This document shows, one piece after another, positions 25,928 to 33,357 of a DNA stretch of 64,000 bases. The notes under the pieces are model-generated. The model was not told the origin of the DNA and ran no database searches. It was given only the letters and a program-made list of their open reading frames with translations. The translations under genes and the position numbers were made by a program. Every line of letters begins with the position of its first letter. The stretch's first letter is position 1. Source of the DNA: Limnohabitans sp. MMS-10A-178 (lineage in GTDB: Bacteria > Pseudomonadota > Gammaproteobacteria > Burkholderiales > Burkholderiaceae_C); NCBI RefSeq assembly GCF_003063375.1, contig NZ_NERY01000001.1, forward strand, positions 806,001 to 870,000. Reading direction: 5' to 3'.

Positions 25928-26155
25928 GCTGAGCTTGCTGGGCTCGCTGGGTGAGGGTGAGGTGGGTGGGTTCCTCATACTGGAGTACCAGAAATCGTCA
26001 CCCACCCACCTCACCCTCACCCAGCTGCGAACAGCAGTGTTGGCCGTCTGAGATTTTCCGTACGCCAGAAGTTGAGTAGTTAGCCTATTGGGGGCTGACG
26101 ATTTCTGGTACTCCAGTATGAGGAAGCCCCCAATAGGCTAACTGCTCAACGCTCC
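25928..26155. repeat. Inverted-doublet hairpin repeat, copy 2
   Basis: Hairpin A is 25946–26025 with perfect 25-bp arms and the core at 25971–26000. The spacer is 45 bp. Hairpin B is 26071–26150 with arms GTTGAGTAGTTAGCC…/…GGCTAACTGCTCAAC, complementary except one G·T wobble, and the reversed core at 26096–26125. The left flank carries a small duplication of GCTGGGCTC-like sequence. Orientation (A then B) is the same as in the other three copies. The remaining gap up to the toxin–antitoxin genes (26,156–26,258) shows only AT-rich, promoter-like sequence. Confidence 0.9.
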
Positions 26156-26258
26156 ATTTAATCCAAAGCAAGCTTAAGCAAGCCAAAAAATTGCGTATCT
26201 ATGTACGATCAAAAAACCAATTATCAAACAACGCTTGTCAGTACATCATCCGGACGCT

Positions 26259-26570
26259 ATGATTCAACTTTTAATCGCCAACAGTGCGCCCATGCCTGCA
26301 TCTCTCAATCCCAAATCCGAGCGCATCGATGTTCGTGCAAGTACCCCTGTCAAACAGTTGTTGCAGGAAGCCGCGCGCGTTTCACACAAAAACGTGAGTG
26401 AATTTTTATTGGATGCGGGTATCAATGCAGCTAACCAAGCACTTGCCGATCGCACAAAGTTTGACCTTAGCAAAGAGACTTGGACAGCCTTTCAGAAGGC
26501 TCTCGATCAACCGGTCAAACCTAAACCCAAGCTGAAGAAACTCTTGTCCGATAAAGGTTTGCTCGGTTGA
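26259..26570 (+). CDS. TacA-type (DUF1778) antitoxin
   Basis: A 103-residue ribbon-helix-helix-type antitoxin. The diagnostic part is KSERIDVRASTPVKQLLQEA and the following HKNVSEFLLDAG; the C-terminus (about 75–103) is a basic, lysine-rich tail that would wrap the toxin. It should bind its own promoter and neutralise the downstream acetyltransferase. GGA lies eight bases before the ATG at 26259. A start at 26292 (MPASLNPKSERI) better matches the usual family length. Its stop overlaps the toxin start. Confidence 0.85.
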   Translation: MIQLLIANSAPMPASLNPKSERIDVRASTPVKQLLQEAARVSHKNVSEFLLDAGINAANQALADRTKFDLSKETWTAFQKALDQPVKPKPKLKKLLSDKGLLG

Positions 26571-27070
26571 TCGCACATAACTTCGAGCCAGTTCACAAGC
26601 TGAGCATTGCTGATGGCGTGGAGTCGTTTGATTGTGGGCATGTTGCCCTGAATGAGTTTTTACAGCGCTTTGCTTTAGTCAATCAAAGATCAAACAGTTC
26701 ACAAACTTATGCGAGTTGCAATGCTGGCCAAGTTGCTGGGTTTTACAGTTTGGCCGTTGGCAGCGTTGAGCCATCACATTCTGCGCCCCGTGTGATCAAA
26801 GGAATTCCGCGACATCCAGTTCCTGTGATGATTCTTGCCAGACTGGCCATCGATCAAAGATATCAGCGACAAGGTCTGGGCAAAGCACTGCTGAAAAATG
26901 CATTGCTTCGAACTGTGCAGGCTGCAGACATTGCGGGCATTCGGGCACTATTGGTTCATGCGAAAGACGAGGAAGCTAGAAATTGGTACCGCCAATGGGA
27001 GTTTGAACAAAGCCCTACTGATGCTTACCATTTGTTTTTGTTGGTGAAAGATATTAAGGCACTGCTTTGA
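26567..27070 (+). CDS. TacT-type GNAT acetyltransferase toxin
   Basis: A 167-residue GNAT toxin; relatives acetylate aminoacyl-tRNA and stop translation. The N-terminal signature is FDCGHVALNEFLQRFA at about 20–35, and the acetyl-CoA loop is RLAIDQRYQRQGLGKALL at about 88–105. The end SPTDAYHLFLLVKDIKALL fits the family (Y near the end acts as general acid). Translation appears to start at a TTG overlapping the antitoxin stop (TTGA), which couples and lowers toxin synthesis. The pair is enclosed by repeat copies 2 and 3 in direct orientation. Confidence 0.88.
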   Translation: MIAHNFEPVHKLSIADGVESFDCGHVALNEFLQRFALVNQRSNSSQTYASCNAGQVAGFYSLAVGSVEPSHSAPRVIKGIPRHPVPVMILARLAIDQRYQRQGLGKALLKNALLRTVQAADIAGIRALLVHAKDEEARNWYRQWEFEQSPTDAYHLFLLVKDIKALL

Positions 27071-27079
27071 TGTTTTTTT

Positions 27080-27360
27080 GCTGAGCTCGCTGGGTGAGGG
27101 TGAGGTGGGTGGGTTCCTCATACTGGAGTACCAGAAATCGTCACCCACCCACCTCACCCTCACCCAGCTGCGAACAGCAGTGTTGGCCGTCTGAGATTTT
27201 CCGCACGCCAGAAGTTGAGTAGTTAGCCTATTGGGGGCTGACGATTTCTGGTACTCCAGTATGAGGAAGTCCCCAATAGGCTAACTGCTCAACGCTCCAG
27301 CATGAGCTAGCTGCCCTTAGCCTTGCTGCTCAACGCTCCAGCATGAGGAAGCTGCCCTAA
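27080..27360. repeat. Inverted-doublet hairpin repeat, copy 3, with extra tandem arms
   Basis: Hairpin A is 27089–27168 (perfect arms), the spacer 45 bp, hairpin B 27214–27293 (arms paired with wobbles). Beyond hairpin B lies a 41-bp unit: a 16-bp linker like the end of the core (GCTCCAGCATGAG…) plus a second 25-nt arm at 27310–27334 (GCTGCCCTTAGCC…CTCAAC). This arm does not match the left arm of this copy but is identical to the right arm used by copy 4. A third, truncated unit follows (GCTGCCCTAA at 27351–27360). The gap between the toxin gene and the photolyase-like gene holds nothing else. Confidence 0.88.
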
Positions 27361-27372
27361 CCCGCCCCTTAG

Positions 27373-28521
27373 TTATTTAGAAACAAGCTGCCACCACTTA
27401 GAAAATGAGTCGCAACGACGTTCAACATTAGGAAATAAAGCAGGCTGAGATCTGTACATTCCAGAAGATGGCAGCCATGCAGCAATATGCGCTTCACTCA
27501 CCCCACCTACTTGCTTGGCTTCTTGCAACGCCAACTCAATCGACAAGCGATCGCCATACCAACACTCACTGGTTAACTCGGCCATTCTGCTTTGAACAAA
27601 CAACCACCGCTTTTCATCCCAAGGCCAATTGCGATGAAAATCCGACACAAAAATACCAATCACCAAACTGTCCTTGGGTAAATCTGCTGGTAACTCTCCC
27701 AAACTCCAAGGATGAACCAGCCACACATCGCGCCCCTTAGCCACATTTGAATTTGGAGTTCGAATGTTCAACGAAGTTGACGGTGAAGACATCAATGCTG
27801 GTATCTCAATTGAATTGCTTAATGTCTGAGCTTGTCCTTTAGCAGGCAATGCTCGTCTGGCCATTCGATCTAGCACTTCATAGGTCGTGTCAATCACGCT
27901 GCCGCTACTGTGCCAAGCTTCAGGCGCAAAACGCGCCACATTTTCTGCATTGAACAAATAGGGTTTGTTACTGCCTGTACCCGCCACCCACTGCCAACTC
28001 AAATGATTGCTGGCCAAGTCGCCATCCAACAAATGGCCATAAAGCCAATCGGCCCCCACACGCCAATGAACTTTGCGCAGATGCACCATATAGCTAGCCA
28101 GCCACATGCGCGCATGATTGTGCAAATAGCCCGTGGTGTACAAAGTGCTCACAGCCATATCGATAGCGGCTACACCTGTGCAGGCATGCAGAATATCGAA
28201 AGGAATTTCATTTGAATAGGCTGCGTCTGGCAACACACCTTCATGCAGCGATTCAAAAATGCCATCGCCTCGGTGCTGCCACACATGCCTGTAGTACTCA
28301 CGCCACCCCAGCTCAAACAAAAATTTGTCTTGTGAATTCACTGTGTGCTGCGAACGCACGCCCTCCAACATTTCAGGCAAACTCACAAAGCCGTGAGTGA
28401 TATAGGGTGAAAGCTGAGTTACTGCACCGTTCAATGCATTGCGAGTTCGAGCATATTCTGCAGGTCGAACCAAGGCAATTCTTGCCAATGCTTCTTCGCG
28501 AGTTGGGGGAAACAGGGACAC
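27373..28521 (-). CDS. Photolyase/cryptochrome-related FAD-binding protein with rearranged domains
   Basis: A 382-residue protein. Residues about 1–230 match the helical FAD-binding half of photolyases: ELGWREYYRHVWQ near 72, NHARMWLASYMVHL near 134, and DWLYGHLLDGDLASNHLSWQWVAGTGSNKPY at about 155–185. The usual N-terminal Rossmann antenna domain is absent from its normal place. After a serine-rich linker, residues about 265–350 (DVWLVHPWSLGEL, SDFHRNWPWDEKRW) form an alpha/beta segment that may be a C-terminal antenna-like domain. Photorepair or light sensing is inferred. It lies alone between repeat copies 3 and 4. Confidence 0.75.
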   Translation of the reverse strand: MSLFPPTREEALARIALVRPAEYARTRNALNGAVTQLSPYITHGFVSLPEMLEGVRSQHTVNSQDKFLFELGWREYYRHVWQHRGDGIFESLHEGVLPDAAYSNEIPFDILHACTGVAAIDMAVSTLYTTGYLHNHARMWLASYMVHLRKVHWRVGADWLYGHLLDGDLASNHLSWQWVAGTGSNKPYLFNAENVARFAPEAWHSSGSVIDTTYEVLDRMARRALPAKGQAQTLSNSIEIPALMSSPSTSLNIRTPNSNVAKGRDVWLVHPWSLGELPADLPKDSLVIGIFVSDFHRNWPWDEKRWLFVQSRMAELTSECWYGDRLSIELALQEAKQVGGVSEAHIAAWLPSSGMYRSQPALFPNVERRCDSFSKWWQLVSK

Positions 28522-28557
28522 GTTTTTGCCTTTAATTCAATTTTCTCTTTTACTTTT

Positions 28558-28817
28558 GCTGTGCTCGCTGGGTGAGGGTATGGTGGGTGGGTTCCTCATA
28601 CTGGAGTACCAGAAATCGTCACCCACCCACCTCACCCTCACCCAGCTGCGAAAAGCAGTGTTGGTGTTCAGAAATTTTCCGCACGCCAGAAGTTGAGTAG
28701 CAAGGCTAAGGGTGGCTGACGATTTCTGGTACTCCAGTATGAGGATGCTGCCCTTAGCCTTGCTGCTCAACGCTCCAGTATGAGGAAGCCCCCAATACGC
28801 TAACTGCTCAACGCTCC
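28558..28817. repeat. Inverted-doublet hairpin repeat, copy 4, with switched stem and a spare arm
   Basis: Hairpin A is 28567–28646 (two mismatches in 25 bp). Hairpin B is 28692–28771, with arms GTTGAGTAGCAAGGCTAAGG… and …CCTTAGCCTTGCTGCTCAAC. Its inner 16 bp differ completely from copies 1–3, yet the two arms remain complementary with only G·T wobbles. A further 41-bp unit ends in a spare arm at 28788–28812 (GCCCCCAATACGC…CTCAAC), which is the version paired in copy 1 apart from one base. From here to the next gene (28,818–28,896) I see only a run of eight C at 28889–28896. Confidence 0.88.
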
Positions 28818-28896
28818 ATTATGAAGAAAACAAGCAGATGACCTGATAGCATCCCAGTATTCCAAGCACTTCAACCTGCCAACCTAGGCCCCCCCC

Positions 28897-29349
28897 ATGA
28901 ACCTCACAGTCAACGGAAACAACGTCACCCTAGACGTAGACCCCCAGATGCCCTTGTTGTGGGTCCTGCGCGACTCAATGAACCTCACCGGCACCAAATT
29001 TGGCTGTGGTGTGGCTGCCTGTGGAGCCTGCACTGTTCACAAAGACGGCCAAGCTGTTCGCTCATGCGTGACGCCGGTGTCAAGCGTAGCCGGAGCAAAA
29101 ATCAAAACCATCGAATCATTGGGCACCCCCGAAAAGCCACACCCCTTGCAACTGGCTTGGATTGCCGAACAAGTGCCGCAGTGCGGTTACTGCCAAAGTG
29201 GCATGCTCATGGCCGCTGCAGCGCTGCTTGAAAGAAAGCCCAAACCCACCGATGCAGACATCGACGAAGCCATGACCAACCTGTGCAGATGCGGCACCTA
29301 CCAACGCGTGCGTGCTGCCATTCACCGCGCAGCAGGAGCAACAGCATGA
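28897..29349 (+). CDS. iorA: 2Fe-2S subunit of an isoquinoline 1-oxidoreductase-type molybdenum hydroxylase
   Basis: A 150-residue electron-transfer subunit of the xanthine oxidase family. The plant-type 2Fe-2S motif is [21 protein letters not shown] at about 37–57, and the second 2Fe-2S site is CGYCQSGM near 98 with CRCGTY near 131. It carries electrons away from the molybdenum subunit encoded next, whose start overlaps its stop (ATGA). The ATG follows a run of eight C with only TAGG as a possible ribosome site. The physiological substrate is unknown; related enzymes oxidise aldehydes or N-heterocycles. Confidence 0.85.
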   Translation: MNLTVNGNNVTLDVDPQMPLLWVLRDSMNLTGTKFGCGVAACGACTVHKDGQAVRSCVTPVSSVAGAKIKTIESLGTPEKPHPLQLAWIAEQVPQCGYCQSGMLMAAAALLERKPKPTDADIDEAMTNLCRCGTYQRVRAAIHRAAGATA

Positions 29350-31613
29350 AGCGCCGCAACCTGATATTGAGCGGTCTGGGTATTACCGGCGCGCTGGTAG
29401 TGGGTTGGGGTGTGATGCCTGAGCGCTCGCGTTTGGGCAAGCCCAGCAACATGTTGCTCACTGAGGGCGATATTGCGCTCAATGGTTGGATCAAAATTGC
29501 CAAAGATGGTTCAGTGGTTCTGGCCATGCACCGCAGTGAAATGGGTCAGGGCATTCACAACGCGCTTTCGATGCTGGTGGCGGAAGAACTCGATGTGCCC
29601 TTGAGCCAGATTCGTTTAGAGCAAGCCGGGCACGACAGCATCTACGGCAACGTGGCCATGTTCGTTGGCACTTTGCCGTTTCACCCCCTTCAGTCTGAGG
29701 GTGTAGACAAACCCTTTGTGGTTCACAGTGGTGAGTGGATCGTTGGCAAAGTGGCGCGTGAATTGGGCGTCAATGCCACTGGCGGGTCTTCCTCTGTGAA
29801 AGATGCGTGGTCTCATTTGCGATTGGCTGCGGCCACCGCCAAGGCCAGCTTGCTGCTTGCCGCAGCAAGCCAATGGAAAGTGCCATTGAACGAAATCAAG
29901 GTCAAAGAGGGTTTACTCACGCATGCCTCTGGCAAATCAGCCAACTATGGAGAGTTTGCAAAGGCAGCAGCCGGCCAAACGCCTCAAAATGTTGCCCCCA
30001 AAGATCGCAAAGATTGGACCCTCATTGGCAAGCCATCGAAGCGTGCCGATGTCCCTTCAAAAACCAATGGCACAGCAATTTTTGGCATGGACGTGCGTCT
30101 GCCCAACATGCTTTTTGCCAGTGTGGTTCAAGTGCCTCAAATGGGCGGCACCATGGTCAATTTTGATGCCAAAGAAGCTTTGGCAATGCCTGGTGTGGTG
30201 AAGTTTGTTGAGTTGGCCAGCAAGGCAGGCTCTGCGCCTGGCTTTGCGGTGGTTGCCAAGTCCACTTGGCATGCCAAGCAGGCGGCAGACAAAGTGAAAG
30301 CGCAATGGGCCCAGCGTGCTGAAGGTGCTATTGATACCCAAGGCATAGAGGCGCAACTGATTGAAAAGCTCAAAACTGAAAAGGGTTATGCGTTTCACGA
30401 CCAAGGGAATGCTGACAAGGCTGAAAGCAGTGCGACCCGCATCATTCAAGCGCAATACAAAGCCCCTTATTTGGCCCATGCCACCATGGAGCCCATGAAC
30501 TGCACTGCGCAGTTCAAAGGCGGTTTGCTTGAAATTTGGGCGCCCACTCAAGTACCAGGTTTGGCGCGTGCTGCAGCTGCCAAGGTGGCCGATGTTTCTG
30601 AAGACAAAGTGAAGTTGAATGTCACGCTTTTGGGGGGCGGTTTTGGTCGTCGCTTAGAAGCCGATGTGGTCGCGCAAGCCACCCAAATTGCCATGGCACT
30701 CGATGGCGCACCTGTTCAACTGGTTTGGACGCGTGAAGAAGATATGACGCACGATTTTTACCGTCCTATGCATGTGGCGCAGTTGAGCGCCGCCATCAAT
30801 GCCAAAGGCGAAGTTGAAAGTCTGCGCATCAAGTCGGCAGGCGATGCTATTTCGCCGCGTTGGATGTCGCGTGTTTTGCCTGCATTGTCTGGCCCCATTG
30901 ATGCGCCCGACAAAACGACAGCTGAGGGTTTGTTTGATTTGCCCTACGGCTTTGCCAACCAGCACATGGCACATGTGTCCACGCGCATGGGGGTGCCCAT
31001 TGGTTTTTGGCGTTCGGTGGGGCATTCACACAATGCTTTTTTCTCTGAAAGCTTTATCGATGAATTGGCCTTTGAAACCAAACAAGATCCTGTCGCTTTT
31101 CGCTTGTCTTTGTTAACTCAAACGCCACGCTATGCGGCGGTTTTAAAGATGGCTGCAGACAAAGCCAAGTGGGGCGCAACCTTGCCTTCAGGCCACGCGC
31201 ATGGCGTGGCTTTGCACAAGTCTTTTGGTTCTATCGTGGCGCAAGTGGCTGAGGTTTCTATGAAAGAGGGTGTGCTTCGGGTTCACCGCGTGGTGTGTGC
31301 CATCGATTGTGGTACGGTGGTTAACCCCGATACAGTTGCCCAGCAAGTTGAGAGCTCTGTGAGCTTTGCCTTGAGTGCAGCCATGTTTGGCAAAATTGAC
31401 ATTCAAGAAGGCGTGGTTCAACAAACCAACTTCACCAACTATCCTTTGGTGAATTTGGCGCAGTCGCCGGTGGTTGAAACTTGGATCATGCCCAGTACGC
31501 AGTTGCCAGAGGGTGTGGGCGAGCCCTCTGTACCGCCCTTGGCGCCTGCTGTGGCCAATGCCATGTTCAAACTCATGGGCAAGCGAGTGCGGTCGTTGCC
31601 ACTAAAGGCATAA
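29346..31613 (+). CDS. iorB: Molybdopterin-binding subunit of an isoquinoline 1-oxidoreductase-type hydroxylase
   Basis: The 755-residue catalytic subunit. The start [21 protein letters not shown] resembles a twin-arginine signal, so the complex is probably periplasmic, like other IorAB/PaoC-type enzymes. Molybdopterin contacts include HRSEMGQGI at about 61–69, [13 protein letters not shown] near 435, and the catalytic glutamate in [16 protein letters not shown] near 725. The family is split into subunits and needs a XdhC-type sulfuration step; no xdhC gene is next to it here. Electrons probably go to a cytochrome c or quinone. Nearby modBC supplies molybdate uptake. Confidence 0.85.
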   Translation: MKRRNLILSGLGITGALVVGWGVMPERSRLGKPSNMLLTEGDIALNGWIKIAKDGSVVLAMHRSEMGQGIHNALSMLVAEELDVPLSQIRLEQAGHDSIYGNVAMFVGTLPFHPLQSEGVDKPFVVHSGEWIVGKVARELGVNATGGSSSVKDAWSHLRLAAATAKASLLLAAASQWKVPLNEIKVKEGLLTHASGKSANYGEFAKAAAGQTPQNVAPKDRKDWTLIGKPSKRADVPSKTNGTAIFGMDVRLPNMLFASVVQVPQMGGTMVNFDAKEALAMPGVVKFVELASKAGSAPGFAVVAKSTWHAKQAADKVKAQWAQRAEGAIDTQGIEAQLIEKLKTEKGYAFHDQGNADKAESSATRIIQAQYKAPYLAHATMEPMNCTAQFKGGLLEIWAPTQVPGLARAAAAKVADVSEDKVKLNVTLLGGGFGRRLEADVVAQATQIAMALDGAPVQLVWTREEDMTHDFYRPMHVAQLSAAINAKGEVESLRIKSAGDAISPRWMSRVLPALSGPIDAPDKTTAEGLFDLPYGFANQHMAHVSTRMGVPIGFWRSVGHSHNAFFSESFIDELAFETKQDPVAFRLSLLTQTPRYAAVLKMAADKAKWGATLPSGHAHGVALHKSFGSIVAQVAEVSMKEGVLRVHRVVCAIDCGTVVNPDTVAQQVESSVSFALSAAMFGKIDIQEGVVQQTNFTNYPLVNLAQSPVVETWIMPSTQLPEGVGEPSVPPLAPAVANAMFKLMGKRVRSLPLKA

Positions 31614-31657
31614 TCGCTCAGCCTTGTTTGAATTTGTTATCCAATCAAAATCACGAT

Positions 31658-32050
31658 ATGCCAAATTACAAACTCCAAGTTGAAGTCGTTCCTCAATATC
31701 TGCCTGAACAGTCAGATCCTGCCAGCGATCTTTACACATTTGCCTACAGTATCACCATCACCAACAAGGGCAATATTGCTGCCCAGGTTATTTCAAGATA
31801 TTGGAGCGTGAACGACGCCAATGGTTTGCATGAAAAGGTCAAAGGCTTGGGTGTGGTGGGCTACCAGCCCTTGTTGCAGCCCGGTGAAAAATTTCAATAC
31901 ACCAGCGGTACGCGGCTTAGAACGCCAACGGGCACCATGCATGGCAGTTATTTTTGCGTGGCTGAAGATGGTGAAAAATTTGATGTCGACATTCCCATGT
32001 TTATTCTGGACGCGCTCAGCAGTGAGTCAGGCAAGCGCAACTTGCATTAG
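31658..32050 (+). CDS. apaG: ApaG protein (Co2+/Mg2+ efflux-associated)
   Basis: A 130-residue all-beta (fibronectin III-like) ApaG domain protein: YTFAYSITITNKGNIAAQVISRYW at about 25–48, GVVGYQPLLQPGEKFQYTSGTRL at about 65–87, and GTMHGSYFCVAEDGEKFDV at about 92–110. The family was linked to cobalt and magnesium efflux, and also occurs in F-box proteins; its exact action is not settled. The ATG at 31658 starts MPNYKLQVEV. Unlike E. coli it is not beside apaH or ksgA. Confidence 0.9.
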   Translation: MPNYKLQVEVVPQYLPEQSDPASDLYTFAYSITITNKGNIAAQVISRYWSVNDANGLHEKVKGLGVVGYQPLLQPGEKFQYTSGTRLRTPTGTMHGSYFCVAEDGEKFDVDIPMFILDALSSESGKRNLH

Positions 32051-32101
32051 CCTTTTCCAAAAAACTGCTTCACTCTGAATGGGGCTATCAATTAGACAGA
32101 C

Positions 32102-32995
32102 ATGCTCAACTTAGAGTCAAGGCGCCAAGAAAATTTATTGGGAATTGCCTGGATGATTGCATCTATGGCGGCTTTTTCTATTGAAGATGCCTTTCTCAAA
32201 ACAGTTACCAAACAGGTTCCGGTGGGCCAAGTGCTAATGATGTTTGGCGCGGGCGGTTTGTGCATTTTCGTGTTCATGGCAAGACGCATCAAAGCCCCAC
32301 TTTTTCAGCCTCAGGTTTTCACTCGAAACATGTTGATCAGAGCTGTGTTTGAGTTCTTTGGCCGTTTGTTTTATATCTTGGCCATTGCGCTCACCCCCAT
32401 GTCCTCTGCAACGGCCATTTTGCAGGCGGCTCCCTTGTTTGTCGCTCTGGGAGCCCGCGTTTTCTTGCATGAAAAAATAGATGCCAAGACTTGGTTGGCG
32501 ATCTGGGTGGGCCTGCTGGGCGTGCTCATTATTCTGCGTCCCTCTGCAGACGACTTCTCGGCCCTTTCACTGTTGGCAGTCATTGGTACTTTGGGCTTTG
32601 TGGGACGTGATTTATTGACTCGCGCAGCGCCGCCTGCTTTAACCAAAGAAGTACTTGGCTTTTATGGCTTTAGCACCACGGTGATTGCGGGCGCATGCTA
32701 TGCAATTTGGGATGGCAAAGCCTTCGTGGCACTTGAATCATTTCAGATAGTGATGATCAGCGCTGCATTGTTTGCAGGTGTCTTTGCTTACACAGCGCTC
32801 ATGAGCGCTATGCGCACAGGTTCGATTGCAGCAGTCACACCTTACAGATACACGCGACTTTTATTTGGCATTTCCATTGGCGTGCTTGCCTTTGAGGAAA
32901 AGTTAGATGCACCCATGATCTTGGGCTGCGCAGTGGTTATCTGCGCGGGGCTGTTTGTGGGTTGGCAAAACCAGCGTCGTCAACCCGCTCAATGA
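32102..32995 (+). CDS. DMT-superfamily (EamA) exporter
   Basis: A 297-residue membrane protein with about ten transmembrane helices in two EamA repeats. The first begins LLGIAWMIASMAAFSIEDA and includes ALTPMSSATAILQAAPLFVALGARVFLHEKI; the second ends GSIAAVTPYRYTRLLFGISIGVLAFEEKL. Such proteins export small metabolites such as amino acids; the substrate is not predictable. The last 59 bp overlap the convergent gene on the other strand. Confidence 0.85.
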   Translation: MLNLESRRQENLLGIAWMIASMAAFSIEDAFLKTVTKQVPVGQVLMMFGAGGLCIFVFMARRIKAPLFQPQVFTRNMLIRAVFEFFGRLFYILAIALTPMSSATAILQAAPLFVALGARVFLHEKIDAKTWLAIWVGLLGVLIILRPSADDFSALSLLAVIGTLGFVGRDLLTRAAPPALTKEVLGFYGFSTTVIAGACYAIWDGKAFVALESFQIVMISAALFAGVFAYTALMSAMRTGSIAAVTPYRYTRLLFGISIGVLAFEEKLDAPMILGCAVVICAGLFVGWQNQRRQPAQ

Positions 32996-33296
32996 TGATT
33001 GGATCGTTTTCTGGGCGAATCACTCGGATGCCATGCTTGCTCAAAATTTCTACATAAACTGAGGCGGCACCTTCTTTGACCAGTGCGTCAATGCCTTCAA
33101 TCACAGCACTTACTTTGACCACTGCTGCTGAATCGGCTGTCAGCCCCACTTTGCAATCAAAGTCCCAAAAATCGACATCTATGGGCAACGCACGATTGCG
33201 TTCGCGCTTGAAGTATTTGCGAATTTCGTGTTTAACGGCCTCCAACACGCGATCTGGGTTTTTACCTTCAATTTGCAGAGGAAAGTTTTTTTTCAT
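32937..33296 (-). CDS. Small conserved protein, DUF6172-like
   Basis: A 119-residue protein beginning KKNFPLQIEGKNPDRVLEAV, with a basic helix (KHEIRKYFKRERNR), then PIDVDFWDFDCKVG and a mixed alpha/beta end. I match it from memory to the DUF6172 group, whose function is unknown. It has no signal peptide. Its 3' end overlaps the DMT exporter gene by 59 bp on opposite strands, a long overlap for two real genes; both frames look conserved in style. Confidence 0.65.
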   Translation of the reverse strand: MKKNFPLQIEGKNPDRVLEAVKHEIRKYFKRERNRALPIDVDFWDFDCKVGLTADSAAVVKVSAVIEGIDALVKEGAASVYVEILSKHGIRVIRPENDPIIIERVDDAGFANPQTAPRR

Positions 33297-33357
33297 GGAG
33301 TGGTCCTAAGTGGGTTGAGCGCCCATTCGGGACGAAGATGAAAGTGTTGATTATGGA

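Noticed and set aside
25919..26020. Coding extension of the unknown membrane protein through repeat copy 2 (residues like GDDFWYSSMRNPP)
   Set aside because: The same peptide is read from copies 3 and 4, where no gene follows, so it is only the translated repeat. The signal-anchor start at 25918 is the natural beginning.
22841..28817. Repeat copies as a CRISPR array
   Set aside because: Copies lie 1–3 kb apart with whole genes between them, and no cas genes are present. The 41-bp arm units number only two or three and contain no unique spacers.
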